DNA from: an uncultured Oscillibacter sp.
GTDB lineage: Bacteria; Bacillota; Clostridia; Oscillospirales; Oscillospiraceae
Assembly: GCF_900544955.1 (NCBI RefSeq)
Contig: NZ_UQXD01000007.1
Span: forward strand, 1 to 64,000
Direction: 5' to 3'
DNA: 64,000 nt
Shown: positions 9,230 through 17,311 of the stretch, piece by piece
Layout of the letters: the number at the start of each line of letters is the position of its first letter
Position numbering within the stretch: the stretch's first letter is position 1
The notes under the pieces: generated by a model
Told to the model about the DNA's origin: nothing
Databases searched by the model: none
What the model saw: only the letters and a program-made list of their open reading frames with translations
Made by a program: the position numbers and the translations under genes

Positions 9230-10120
9230 ATGGCATCCAAAAAACCCTCCGGCCTCGGCCGGGGTCTCGGCGCCCTGCTGGGCGACGACGTATTGAAAAG
9301 CGAATCCAGCGGCAGTTTGTACCTGCCCATCTCCCAGGTGGAGAGCTGCTCCTCCCAGCCCCGGAAGGCCTTTGACGAGGCCGCCCTGGCGGAGCTGGCG
9401 GAGTCCATCCGGGAGCACGGCATCATCCAGCCCCTGACCGTGCGGAAGCTGGCCTCCGGCTACTACCAGATCATCGCCGGGGAGCGGCGCTGGCGGGCCG
9501 CCCGGCTGGCGGGCCTCTCGGAGGTCCCCGCCATTGTCATCGAGGCGGACGACCGGAAGGCTGCGGAGCTGGCGATGATCGAAAACCTCCAGCGGGAGGA
9601 CCTGAACCCCATGGAGGAGGCCGCCGGCTTTCAGGCCCTCATCGACAACTACCACATGACCCAGGAGGAGGCGGCCCAGCGGGTGGGCAAATCCCGTAGC
9701 ACCGTCACCAACGCCCTGCGGCTGCTGGGGCTGACTCCCTCCGTCCGCACGCTGGTGGAGAGCGGCAAGCTCTCCGCGGGACATGCCCGGGCCCTGCTGC
9801 CCCTCTCCCCCACCCTCCAGGAAAACGCCGCCGGGGCCGTGGTGTCCGGCGGGCTGTCCGTCCGGCAGACCGAGGCCCTGGCCAAACGCCTGGCGGCGGA
9901 GAAAAAGCCGGTCCCGCCCCCCATCACCGCCGGCGTGGACTACGCCGCCGAGGCCCAGAAGGACCTGTCCTCCCGGCTGGGCCGGGGCGTCCGCATCGTC
10001 ACCGGCCGGAAAAAGGGCCGCATTGAGCTGGAGTACTACGGCGTGGACGATTTGAACGATCTTCTGGAGGCTCTGGCCCTGATCCGGCTGCAAAAGGGCG
10101 GAAAGGGAGCCGACGTATGA
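9230..10120 (+). CDS. parB: Chromosome-partitioning CTPase ParB/Spo0J
   Basis: A 296-residue ParB/Spo0J that loads at parS and slides as a CTP-dependent clamp to build the origin segregation complex. The basic N-terminus with GLGRGLGAL (ParA-stimulating region), the CTP-binding motifs GERRWR and ENLQREDLNP, a central helix-turn-helix around VGKSRSTVTNALRLL, and a C-terminal dimerisation segment are all visible. AAAAGGAG is positioned before ATG 9230. It is flanked by two perfect parS sites (8276 and 10645). The next gene overlaps by 4 bases. Confidence 0.96.
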   Translation: MASKKPSGLGRGLGALLGDDVLKSESSGSLYLPISQVESCSSQPRKAFDEAALAELAESIREHGIIQPLTVRKLASGYYQIIAGERRWRAARLAGLSEVPAIVIEADDRKAAELAMIENLQREDLNPMEEAAGFQALIDNYHMTQEEAAQRVGKSRSTVTNALRLLGLTPSVRTLVESGKLSAGHARALLPLSPTLQENAAGAVVSGGLSVRQTEALAKRLAAEKKPVPPPITAGVDYAAEAQKDLSSRLGRGVRIVTGRKKGRIELEYYGVDDLNDLLEALALIRLQKGGKGADV

Positions 10121-10641
10121 ACTTGGAAAAGCGCAGCACCGGCGGGGAGGACCTGCCCGAGCAGGCGGAAAAGCCCGCCAAGGACAAAAAGCCCGTCATC
10201 ATTTATATTATGGTCCTCTTCATCGCCGCGTTTTTGCTGATGGCCCTGTCCTTTTTGATGCACCAGCGCAGCAACACGGAGGTCATGGGCGAGCTGCAAA
10301 ACTCCGTCAGCACCATGCAGGCGGTGCAGCAGACCCAGGAGAAGATCATCGCTTTGCAAGAGGAGCTGGCCGCCGCCGAGGAGCAGATGGACCGGCTCCG
10401 CCAGGAGAAGGCGGACAGCGACCAGGCCCTGCTGGAAGTCCAGCAGGAGGCCGACGCCCTGCTGGCCCTCTACACCTTGCAGCAGGCCTACCTGGGCGAG
10501 GACTACGAGACCTGCCGCGGCATCCTTCAGACCATGGAGGACGGCGGCCTGGTGGAGCGGCTGCCCCAGGAGGCCATGGGCGACGTCACGGCGCCGTCCC
10601 AGCGCTATCAGCAGCTGAAAGAGGCGGTTTTGAACAAATAG
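10117..10641 (+). CDS. Small single-pass coiled-coil membrane protein, function unknown
   Basis: A 174-residue protein I do not recognise. It has a charged cytoplasmic N-terminus (about 30 residues), one hydrophobic helix at about 29-50, a strongly predicted coiled coil at about 60-120 and a helical C-terminal region. The start ATG overlaps the parB stop as ATGA, so it is translationally coupled to parB and transcribed with parAB. The architecture would suit a membrane tether or septum/segregation accessory factor, but that is inference from context only. Confidence 0.75.
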   Translation: MNLEKRSTGGEDLPEQAEKPAKDKKPVIIYIMVLFIAAFLLMALSFLMHQRSNTEVMGELQNSVSTMQAVQQTQEKIIALQEELAAAEEQMDRLRQEKADSDQALLEVQQEADALLALYTLQQAYLGEDYETCRGILQTMEDGGLVERLPQEAMGDVTAPSQRYQQLKEAVLNK

Positions 10642-10644
10642 GCA

Positions 10645-10660
10645 TGTTTCACGTGAAACA
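10645..10660. promoter_or_regulatory. parS: parS site 2
   Basis: A second perfect TGTTTCACGTGAAACA palindrome, in the short gap between the coiled-coil gene and serS. Unlike site 1 its flanks are not extended into a terminator-like stem. Confidence 0.95.
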
Positions 10661-10693
10661 TCCCCCATTCAATACTTTTATGAGGTGACAACC

Positions 10694-11998
10694 ATGCTGG
10701 ATATCAAATTCATTCGGGAGAACCCCGAGGCGGTGCGGGAGAACATCCGCAAAAAATTTCAGGAGGCCAAGCTGCCCCTGGTAGACGAGGTCATCGAGCT
10801 GGACGGCAAGCGCCGGGCGGCCATTGCCGAGGCGGACCAGCTGCGCTCCAACCGCAACGCGCTGTCCAAGCAGATCGGCATGCTGATGGGCCAGGCCAAA
10901 AGGGACCCCGCCAAGCTGGCGGAGGCCGAGGCGGTGAAGGCCCAGGTGAAGGAGCAGGCGGACCGCCTGGCGGAGCTGGAGGCACAGGAGACCGTCCTGG
11001 AGGCAGACCTGCACAAGCGGATGCTGCAAATCCCCCAGATGATCGACGGCAGCGTGCCCCTGGGCCCCGACGACTCCTGCAACGTGGAAGTGGAGCGCTT
11101 CGGCGAGGCCGCGGTGCCCGTCTTCCCCATCCCCTATCACACGGAGATTATGGAGTCCTTCGGCGGCATCGACCTGGACGCCGCGGGCCGGGTCTCCGGC
11201 AACGGGTTCTACTACCTGCTGGGGGACATCGCCCGGCTTCACGAGGCGGTGCTGGCCTACGGCCGGGATTTCATGATCGACAAGGGCTTCACCTACTGCA
11301 TCCCCCCTTTCATGATCCACAGCAACGTGGTGGAGGGCGTCATGAGCCAGACGGAGATGGACGCCATGATGTACAAGATTGAGGGCGAGGACCTGTACCT
11401 CATCGGCACCAGCGAGCACTCCATGATCGGCCGCTTCATCGACCAGGTGCTCCCCGCCGACCAGCTGCCCCAGACCCTCACCTCCTACTCCCCCTGCTTC
11501 CGCAAGGAGAAGGGCGCCCACGGCATCGAGGAGCGGGGCGTATACCGCATCCACCAGTTTGAAAAGCAGGAGATGATCGTGGTCTGCCGGCCGGAGGAGT
11601 CCATGGACTGGTACGAGAAGCTTTGGCGATACTCCGTGGAGCTGTTCCGCTCCCTGGACATCCCCGTGCGGCAGCTGGAGTGCTGCTCCGGCGACCTGGC
11701 GGACCTGAAATGCAAATCCTGCGACATCGAGGCCTGGTCTCCCCGCCAGCAGAAGTTCTTTGAGGTCTGCTCCTGCTCCAACTTGGGCGACGCCCAGGCC
11801 CGCCGCCTCCACATCCGCTACAAGGACGACGCCGGAAAAATGCAGCTGTGCCACACCCTGAACAACACCTGCGTGGCGCCCCCTCGGATGCTGATCGCCT
11901 TCCTGGAGAACAACCTTCAGGCCGACGGCACCGTGCGGATTCCCGAGGTGCTGCGGCCCTACATGGGCGGCACCGCCCTGCTGGTCCCCAAAAAGTAA
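10694..11998 (+). CDS. serS: Seryl-tRNA synthetase
   Basis: A 434-residue class II synthetase that charges tRNA-Ser with serine. The N-terminal tRNA-binding coiled coil covers about residues 28-105; the catalytic domain includes YLIGTSEHSM, the motif 2 region FRKEKGAHG...RIHQFEKQEM, and the motif 3 segment that ends NNTCVAPPRMLIAFLEN. GAGGTG lies just before ATG 10694, so the GTG at 10685 is not used. No T-box leader is visible in the 50-base gap, which is occupied by parS site 2; serS may be read through from the par operon. Confidence 0.95.
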   Translation: MLDIKFIRENPEAVRENIRKKFQEAKLPLVDEVIELDGKRRAAIAEADQLRSNRNALSKQIGMLMGQAKRDPAKLAEAEAVKAQVKEQADRLAELEAQETVLEADLHKRMLQIPQMIDGSVPLGPDDSCNVEVERFGEAAVPVFPIPYHTEIMESFGGIDLDAAGRVSGNGFYYLLGDIARLHEAVLAYGRDFMIDKGFTYCIPPFMIHSNVVEGVMSQTEMDAMMYKIEGEDLYLIGTSEHSMIGRFIDQVLPADQLPQTLTSYSPCFRKEKGAHGIEERGVYRIHQFEKQEMIVVCRPEESMDWYEKLWRYSVELFRSLDIPVRQLECCSGDLADLKCKSCDIEAWSPRQQKFFEVCSCSNLGDAQARRLHIRYKDDAGKMQLCHTLNNTCVAPPRMLIAFLENNLQADGTVRIPEVLRPYMGGTALLVPKK

Positions 11999-12072
11999 TA
12001 CAAATTGTAATAAACCCCGTCATTCCTACTATTTGTTAAACCCGTTTCCAGCGAATAGAACGGATTGCCTTG

Positions 12073-13150
12073 ATGAAAGCTTCCCTTTGCGGCCTTCTAT
12101 CGGCTCTATTGCTGTCACCAGCCTGTATCCCTTGCGCCGCAGCGGATACAGCCGCGCCTTTGCTCCACCCTCCCCCGCTTTTCAAGATGTGGCGCCCGGA
12201 GGCTGGTGCTGCCAGGCCGTGGCGCTCTGCTGCGGGGCGGGACTGCTGAACGGGAAATCAGCGGAGGCCTTCGATCCCCAGGGCCTGCTGAACGGGGCGG
12301 AGCTGATGGTGCTGACCGACCGGCTGTACCAGTGGCGGACCCGGGGCACCGCCCAGACGCCGCCCCTGCCGGAGGATCCCAACGACGCCGTCCGCTTTTA
12401 CGACGGGGACCGGCAGGTTGCCCACCCGGGGGACGTCCGGCCCATCGGCTACGGCCCCCACCAGCTGACCCTCCGCTTTGTCCGGGAGACGTATTCGCCG
12501 GGGCAGCCCTCGCTGCGGCTGGAGCTGGGGGAGCCGGGCCGGCCGGCGGCCCTGTCCGCCACCGGCGTCCTGATTCCTGAGGAGAGCATCTACGAATACA
12601 TGGACGAGGCCCCGGAGACCGGCGCGCTCACCACCCAAACCCTCCTCACCGACTTCTACCGCTTTGACCTGGGAGAGGCGGTGTCCGGCGGCGAGGTGGC
12701 CGAGCGCCTGGCGTGGTACGACGGGAGGGTGGCCTCCCGGTGGCGGGATTGGCAGGCGGACGGCACCCTGGACCAGTGGTGGTTTCCGGCGGTGTACGGC
12801 CTGGTCTACCGCAGCGGCCTGGAGCCCCTCTCCACCGCCCACATGGACGACGCCGAAACCAGCACGGACACCCCCGCCGCCCGGGAGGACTTCGCCGCGG
12901 CCCTCTGGTCCGTCTGCCCGGATCTGGAGGCCGTCAACTGCCTCGACGCCGTGCCGGACATGGCGCCCGCGGAGGATCCCCCCGCCCTACAAGCGCAATC
13001 CGGAGGCCGTGCTGGCCCTGTACAACGCCGAGATTCTCACCGGCGTGGACCAGGCGGGCCGCTTCGCCCCCAACGCCCCCCCTCACCAGGGGACAGGCCG
13101 CCGTGATACTCTCCCGGGTCCTGGTCCCCGCCCTGCGGGTCCAGCTGTAA
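12073..13150 (+). pseudogene. S-layer-homology (SLH) domain protein gene with three frameshifts
   Basis: An exported SLH-type protein in three frames. ATG 12073 opens a signal peptide (MKASLCGLLSALLLSPAC). A missing base in the C run 12172-12176 moves the frame to the SLH segment DVAPGGWCCQAV...LNGKSAEAFDP; an extra C in 12978-12983 and another in 13076-13082 are then needed to reach the second SLH half (VLALYNAEILTGVD, LTRGQAAVILSRVL) and the stop at 13150. Correcting all three gives exactly 359 codons, so the gene was recently intact. Its SLH pattern resembles the gene at 18399. It is either a young pseudogene, a homopolymer phase-variable gene or affected by sequencing errors. Confidence 0.8.
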
Positions 13151-13190
13151 GATTGTTTCAAAAAAATCACAAAAAATTGAACGCAACCGA

Positions 13191-13219
13191 TTGACTCCCC
13201 CCTTCATACGGGATAAAAT
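13191..13219 (+). promoter_or_regulatory. Promoter of mscL-rsmG
   Basis: TTGACT (13191-13196), a 17-base spacer and TAAAAT (13214-13219), followed after 45 bases by the mscL start. Confidence 0.7.
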
Positions 13220-13264
13220 GTCAACACACCGCGTTTCATGCCATCCAACAGGAGGTGCTCAACC

Positions 13265-13702
13265 TTGGCAAAACCCAACGGTTTTCTCGCAGAATTCAAA
13301 CAGTTCATCGCCCGGGGCAACGTGCTGGACATGGCTGTGGGCGTCATCATCGGCGGCGCCTTCGGCAAAATCTCCACCTCCCTGGTCAACGACGTCATCA
13401 TGCCCGCCGTCTCCATGCTCACCGGCGGGGTGGATTTCTCCGCCTGGAAGGTGGTGCTGAAGGAGGCGGTGCTGGACGCCGCCGGCGAGGTGGCCGCCCC
13501 CGCCGTCTCCATCAACTACGGCGCCTTCCTGGCCGCCATTCTGGACTTTCTCATCATCGCCTTTGCGGTGTTCTGTCTCATCAAGGCCGTGAACGCCCTC
13601 CACCGCAAAAAAGAGGCGGCCCCGCCCCCCGCCCCGCCGGCGCCCTCCCGGGAAGAGGTGCTGCTGACGGAGATCCGGGACCTGTTGAAAGAGCGGGCGT
13701 AA
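13265..13702 (+). CDS. mscL: Large-conductance mechanosensitive channel MscL
   Basis: A 145-residue MscL, the pore that opens under membrane tension to release solutes during osmotic downshock. The N-terminal amphipathic helix and TM1 are seen in EFKQFIARGNVLDMAVG and VIIGGAFGKI; TM2 lies around AAILDFLIIAFAVF, followed by a charged bundle with a proline-rich linker. Translation starts at TTG 13265, nine bases after AGGAGG; an in-frame ATG at 13238 precedes the ribosome binding site. Its stop overlaps the rsmG start (TAATG). Confidence 0.94.
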   Translation: MAKPNGFLAEFKQFIARGNVLDMAVGVIIGGAFGKISTSLVNDVIMPAVSMLTGGVDFSAWKVVLKEAVLDAAGEVAAPAVSINYGAFLAAILDFLIIAFAVFCLIKAVNALHRKKEAAPPPAPPAPSREEVLLTEIRDLLKERA

Positions 13703-14397
13703 TGGAACAGCTCTTGCGAGAGGGCCTGGCAGCCCTGGGGCTGCCGGAGGACGGCGTCCCCGCCCTGCTGCGCTACGGGGAGCTGCTGGCGGAGCGGAAC
13801 AAGGTGATGAACCTCACCGCCATCACGGACCCGGCGGACATCGCCTCCCTTCACTTTCTGGACAGCGCCGCCCTGCTGACCCTGGCGGAGTTCCGGGGCA
13901 AGACCGTGGCGGACGTGGGCACCGGCGCCGGATTTCCCGGCCTCCCCCTGCGGATTCTGGAGCCCACCATCCGCCTGACGCTGCTGGACTCCCTGAACAA
14001 GCGCATCGACTTTTTGAAAGAGGTCTGTGAGGCCCTGGACCTGGGGGACGTGGCCTGCGTCCACGGCCGGGCGGAGGAGTTCGCCGCCGGGCAGCGGGGC
14101 GCCTTCGACATCGTGACCTCCCGGGCGGTGGCCAATCTGCGGCTGCTGGCGGAGCTGTGCCTCCCCCTGGTGAAGGTGGGGGGAACCTTCCTGGCCATGA
14201 AGTCCCTGGACGCGGACCGGGAGCTGGAGGAGGCCGGACGGGCCATCTCCCTGCTGGGCGGACGGGTGGAGCGCTGCGCCGACTATGCCATTCCGGGCAC
14301 GGAGGTTCGCCACCGGCTGATTCTCATTCAAAAAATTGGGGAGACGCCCCAAAAATATCCCCGGGCATTTGCAAAAATCAAGAAGAATCCGTTATAA
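13702..14397 (+). CDS. rsmG: 16S rRNA (guanine-527-N7)-methyltransferase RsmG
   Basis: A 231-residue Rossmann-fold methyltransferase that uses S-adenosylmethionine to modify G527 in the 530 loop of 16S rRNA. The SAM-binding motif VADVGTGAGFPGLPL is at about residues 67-81, with the conserved NLTAITDP and SRAVANLR segments. It overlaps the mscL stop by one base. In most Firmicutes rsmG lies directly before parA; here parAB are upstream and separated by serS and the broken SLH gene. The 3' end contains the minD promoter. Confidence 0.94.
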   Translation: MEQLLREGLAALGLPEDGVPALLRYGELLAERNKVMNLTAITDPADIASLHFLDSAALLTLAEFRGKTVADVGTGAGFPGLPLRILEPTIRLTLLDSLNKRIDFLKEVCEALDLGDVACVHGRAEEFAAGQRGAFDIVTSRAVANLRLLAELCLPLVKVGGTFLAMKSLDADRELEEAGRAISLLGGRVERCADYAIPGTEVRHRLILIQKIGETPQKYPRAFAKIKKNPL

Positions 14398-14398
14398 T
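14369..14398 (+). promoter_or_regulatory. Promoter of minD-mgsA within the rsmG 3' end
   Basis: TTGCAA (14369-14374), an 18-base spacer and TATAAT (14393-14398), overlapping the last codons of rsmG. Transcription would start around 14405, which makes the ATG at 14406 unlikely and supports ATG 14433 as the minD start. Confidence 0.75.
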
Positions 14399-14432
14399 AG
14401 ATCGTATGGGACGTTTGGAAGGGAGTCCGGGC

Positions 14433-15182
14433 ATGAAGCCACTTGGACAATGCATCGCCGTGGTCTCCGGAAAGGGAGGCACCGGCAAAACCTCCTTCGC
14501 AGCGGGGGTGGGCGCCGCCCTGGCCCTCAGCGGCCGGCGGGTGCTGTGCCTGGACTGCGACGTGGGGCTACGGAACCTGGATCTGGCCCTGGGGCTCACC
14601 GACCGGGCCATGATGGATTTCTCCGACGTGGCCCAGGGCCGCTGCGCCCTGGACGCCGCCGTGGTGGAGCACCCCCAACTGCCGGGGCTGTACCTGCTGA
14701 CCGCCCCCATCCGCAGCCGGGGCCGCCCTGTGACGGAGACCCAGATGGCCGACCTCCTCAAAGAGGTCCGAAAACGATACGACTACTGTCTGCTGGACGC
14801 GCCGGCGGGCCTGGGCGGCGGCTTTCTGCTGGCCACCTGCGCCGCCGACCGGGTGGTGGTGGTCACCACCACCGACGCCTCCTCCCTGCGGGACGCCCAG
14901 CACACCGTCATGGAGCTGAGCCGCTTCCCCGGCGGGACGCTGCACCTGGTGGTGAACCGGGTGCGGAAGAAACTGCTGCGCAGCATGCACGCCACCATTG
15001 ACGACGCCATTGACCAGGCGGGCCTGCCCCTTCTCGGGGTGGTGCCGGAGGACGACGCCCTGCCCCTGTGCCTGAACCGGGGGGTTCCCCTCCTGCTGGC
15101 GGATTCCCAGGCCGCCTCCGCTTACCGGAATATCGCCAAGCGCCTGCAGGGCGGAAGAGTCCCCCTGCTGCGCATCAAATAA
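14433..15182 (+). CDS. minD: MinD-family septum-site ATPase
   Basis: A 249-residue deviant-Walker ATPase of the MinD/ParA family; MinD binds membranes as an ATP dimer and positions division by recruiting MinC. Visible are SGKGGTGKTS (residues 12-21), DCDVGLRNLD with the MinD-typical Leu-Asp-Leu run, and YCLLDAPAG as Walker B. The C-terminus ends in a short basic amphipathic stretch (LQGGRVPLLRIK), plausible as a membrane-targeting sequence. GGAAGGGAG is seven bases before ATG 14433. No minC or minE is in the window, and the gene is paired with the mgsA homologue, an arrangement I recall from related clostridia. Confidence 0.85.
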   Translation: MKPLGQCIAVVSGKGGTGKTSFAAGVGAALALSGRRVLCLDCDVGLRNLDLALGLTDRAMMDFSDVAQGRCALDAAVVEHPQLPGLYLLTAPIRSRGRPVTETQMADLLKEVRKRYDYCLLDAPAGLGGGFLLATCAADRVVVVTTTDASSLRDAQHTVMELSRFPGGTLHLVVNRVRKKLLRSMHATIDDAIDQAGLPLLGVVPEDDALPLCLNRGVPLLLADSQAASAYRNIAKRLQGGRVPLLRIK

Positions 15183-15201
15183 AGAGAAAGGAGCTCCTCC
15201 C

Positions 15202-15615
15202 ATGAATATCGCGTTGATGTCCCACGATAACAAGAAGGACCTGATGGTTCAGTTCTGCACGGCCTACGCCGGGATTCTCTCCCAGCACCACATCTATGCC
15301 ACCAACACCACCGGCCACATGGTGGCCGAGGCCACCGGGCTCAATGTGCACTGCTTCCTCTCCTACGCCCACGGCGGCAGCCAGCAGATCGGCGCCCGCA
15401 TTGCCTACAACGAGTTCGATCTGGTGCTGTTTTTCAACGATCCCAGCAACGAGAGCATGGCCGGCGACGTGTCCTATATCTCCCGCCTGTGCGACCAGAA
15501 CAACATTCCCTTCGCCAGCAACATCGCCACGGCGGAGATGCTGGTGCTGGGCCTGGCCCGGGGCGATCTGGACTGGCGCTGCATCGTCAACCCCTCCACC
15601 CGTCCCATCGCCTGA
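15202..15615 (+). CDS. mgsA: Methylglyoxal synthase family protein with altered active-site positions
   Basis: A 137-residue member of the methylglyoxal synthase family, whose known activity converts dihydroxyacetone phosphate to methylglyoxal and phosphate. The fold signature is clear: MSHDNKKDLM (catalytic-region His), YATNTTG (phosphate-binding Thr loop), GGSQQIGARI, and NIPFASNIATAE. However, the position of catalytic Asp71 of the E. coli enzyme (GGDQQ) is Ser here, and the region carrying His98 (PHDPD) reads SMAGD. Canonical activity is therefore uncertain. It lies 19 bases after minD with an AGAAAGGAG ribosome binding site. Confidence 0.8.
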   Translation: MNIALMSHDNKKDLMVQFCTAYAGILSQHHIYATNTTGHMVAEATGLNVHCFLSYAHGGSQQIGARIAYNEFDLVLFFNDPSNESMAGDVSYISRLCDQNNIPFASNIATAEMLVLGLARGDLDWRCIVNPSTRPIA

Positions 15616-15636
15616 GCCCCTCCCCTTCCAACCAAA

Positions 15637-15873
15637 TACCGCGACGAAGCCGCAGCAGTACTCCGCAAGCCGACCCACAGAGAGGGACCCCCCGCTGAAA
15701 AGGTCCCGCTCGGCCCGGAGGAAGGACCGCGGCGGAGCGGGGGCGGAGACGCCCACGGCACCCTCCCCGTCCAACGGAGGCCAAAGGAGGCCCACGGGCC
15801 TTGAATTTGGGTGGCACCACGAAGCGTTTTTTGCTCTCGTCCCAAAGTTTTTGGGACGAGAGCATTATTTTTT
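15637..15873 (+). ncRNA. T-box leader upstream of hisS
   Basis: A transcription-attenuation riboswitch sensing uncharged tRNA. The T-box sequence TTGGGTGGCACCACG lies at 15807-15821, and a strong terminator (arms GCTCTCGTCCC and GGGACGAGAGC, then a T-rich tail) at 15833-15873. Upstream, Stem I features appear: AGTA of the loop-E side (15657-15660), the AGAGAGG and GCTGAAAAGG distal elements (15680-15702), and a 3' specifier-side bulge GAAGGAC at 15721-15727. The bulge offers GAC (Asp) or GGA rather than a His codon, so the sensed tRNA is unsettled. No convincing promoter was found before it, so it is probably read from minD-mgsA. Confidence 0.85.
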
Positions 15874-15882
15874 CCAAAAGTA

Positions 15883-15891
15883 TGTTATAAT
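15883..15891 (+). promoter_or_regulatory. Extended -10 promoter directly before hisS
   Basis: TGT followed by TATAAT (15886-15891) forms an extended -10 element with no good -35 box. It lies just after the T-box terminator, so hisS could be transcribed independently of the riboswitch. Confidence 0.5.
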
Positions 15892-15930
15892 GCAAGTATC
15901 TGTATTAAGGAACAAAAGGAGACCAGAACC

Positions 15931-17286
15931 ATGGCCAAAATGACCCCCCGGACCCTGTCCGGCTTTATGGAGCTGCTGCCCGCGCCCCAGCAGCAGATGG
16001 AGCGCATCATGGAGGTCCTGCGCCGCACCTACGCCCTCTACGGCTTCACCCCCCTGGATACCCCCGTCATCGAGTCCAGCGAGGTGCTGCTGGCCAAGGG
16101 CGGCGGCGAGACGGAAAAGCAGATTTACCGCTTCCAGAAGGGCGACGCGGACCTGAGCCTCCGCTTTGATCTGACGGTACCCCTGGCCAAATACGTGGCC
16201 CTGCACTACAACGACCTCTCTTTCCCCTTCCGCCGCTACCAAATCGGCAAGGTCTACCGGGGGGAGCGGGCCCAGCGGGGCCGCTTCCGGGAGTTCTACC
16301 AGGCGGACATCGACATCATCGGGGACGGCAAGCTCTCCATCATCAACGAGGCGGAGATTCCCGCCATCATCTATAAGACCTTCTCCTCCCTGGGCCTCCG
16401 GCGCTTCCAAATCCGGGTAAACAACCGGAAGATTCTCAACGGCTTTTACGCCATGCTGGGCCTGGCGGAGCAGTCCGGCGACGTGATGCGCACCGTGGAC
16501 AAGCTGGAAAAAATCGGCCCTGACAAGGTGAAGGCCCTGCTGGTGGAGGAGTTCGCCGTGGCGGATGCCGCAGCCGACGAGATTTTGCAGTTCATCGCCA
16601 TCGGCGGCGGCAGCGGCGAGGTCCTCGCCGCCCTGGAGGCCTACCGGGGCCGGAACCCCCTGTTCGACCAGGGGCTGGAGGAGCTGGGCACCGTGGTGCG
16701 GTATTTGGGGGACTTCGGCGTGCCCCAGGAAAACTTCGCCGTGGATTTGACCATCGCTCGGGGCCTGGACTACTACACCGGCACCGTCTATGAGACCACC
16801 CTGCTGGACCACCCGGAGATCGGCTCTGTCTGCTCCGGCGGCCGGTACGACAACCTGGCCGCCTTCTACACCGACCGCCAGCTCCCCGGCACGGGCATCT
16901 CCATCGGCCTGACCCGGCTGTTCTACGTTCTGGGCGAGCAGGGCATGCTGAACCCCGACCTGCCCACCGCCCCGGCGGACGTGCTGATCCTCCCCATGAC
17001 GGAGGACCTGTCCGCGGCCGTCTCCCTGGCCACCCGCCTGCGGGAAAACGGCATCCGCACCCAGCTCCACTGCGAGGACAAGAAGTTCAAGCAGAAAATC
17101 GGTTACGCCGACAAGCTGGGCATCCCCTACGTCATCTTCCTGGGGGAGGACGAGATCCGCGACGGCGTGGTGGCCTGCAAGGACATGACCACCGGCGAGC
17201 AGACCAAGCTGGACGCCGCCGCCACCGTCTACCGCATCAAGGCGGGCCTGGCGGAGCGGGAGAAGGGCGCCGTCATCCTGGAATAA
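15931..17286 (+). CDS. hisS: Histidyl-tRNA synthetase
   Basis: A 451-residue class II synthetase charging tRNA-His. Motif 2 is visible as FRRYQIGKVYRGERAQRGRFREFYQADID, broken here only for description, with the HisRS-specific signatures RGLDYYTGTVYE and CSGGRYDNL; the C-terminal anticodon-binding domain runs from about residue 350. ATG 15931 has AAAAGGAG nine bases upstream. It is controlled by the T-box leader, with a possible extra promoter. aspS lies 3 kb downstream rather than directly adjacent, separated by three envelope-type genes. Confidence 0.95.
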   Translation: MAKMTPRTLSGFMELLPAPQQQMERIMEVLRRTYALYGFTPLDTPVIESSEVLLAKGGGETEKQIYRFQKGDADLSLRFDLTVPLAKYVALHYNDLSFPFRRYQIGKVYRGERAQRGRFREFYQADIDIIGDGKLSIINEAEIPAIIYKTFSSLGLRRFQIRVNNRKILNGFYAMLGLAEQSGDVMRTVDKLEKIGPDKVKALLVEEFAVADAAADEILQFIAIGGGSGEVLAALEAYRGRNPLFDQGLEELGTVVRYLGDFGVPQENFAVDLTIARGLDYYTGTVYETTLLDHPEIGSVCSGGRYDNLAAFYTDRQLPGTGISIGLTRLFYVLGEQGMLNPDLPTAPADVLILPMTEDLSAAVSLATRLRENGIRTQLHCEDKKFKQKIGYADKLGIPYVIFLGEDEIRDGVVACKDMTTGEQTKLDAAATVYRIKAGLAEREKGAVILE

Positions 17287-17311
17287 CGTCGATTGCGAGG
17301 AGGGATGCGCG

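Noticed and set aside
12033..13106. Single 357-codon frame as the real SLH gene
   Set aside because: It begins with an unsupported TTG, has no signal peptide, and leaves the SLH pattern for arginine/proline-rich nonsense at both ends; the three-frame reading fits far better.
14157..14432. N-terminal extension of the minD frame into rsmG
   Set aside because: It lies upstream of the mapped promoter elements and ribosome binding site, and overlaps the conserved rsmG frame.
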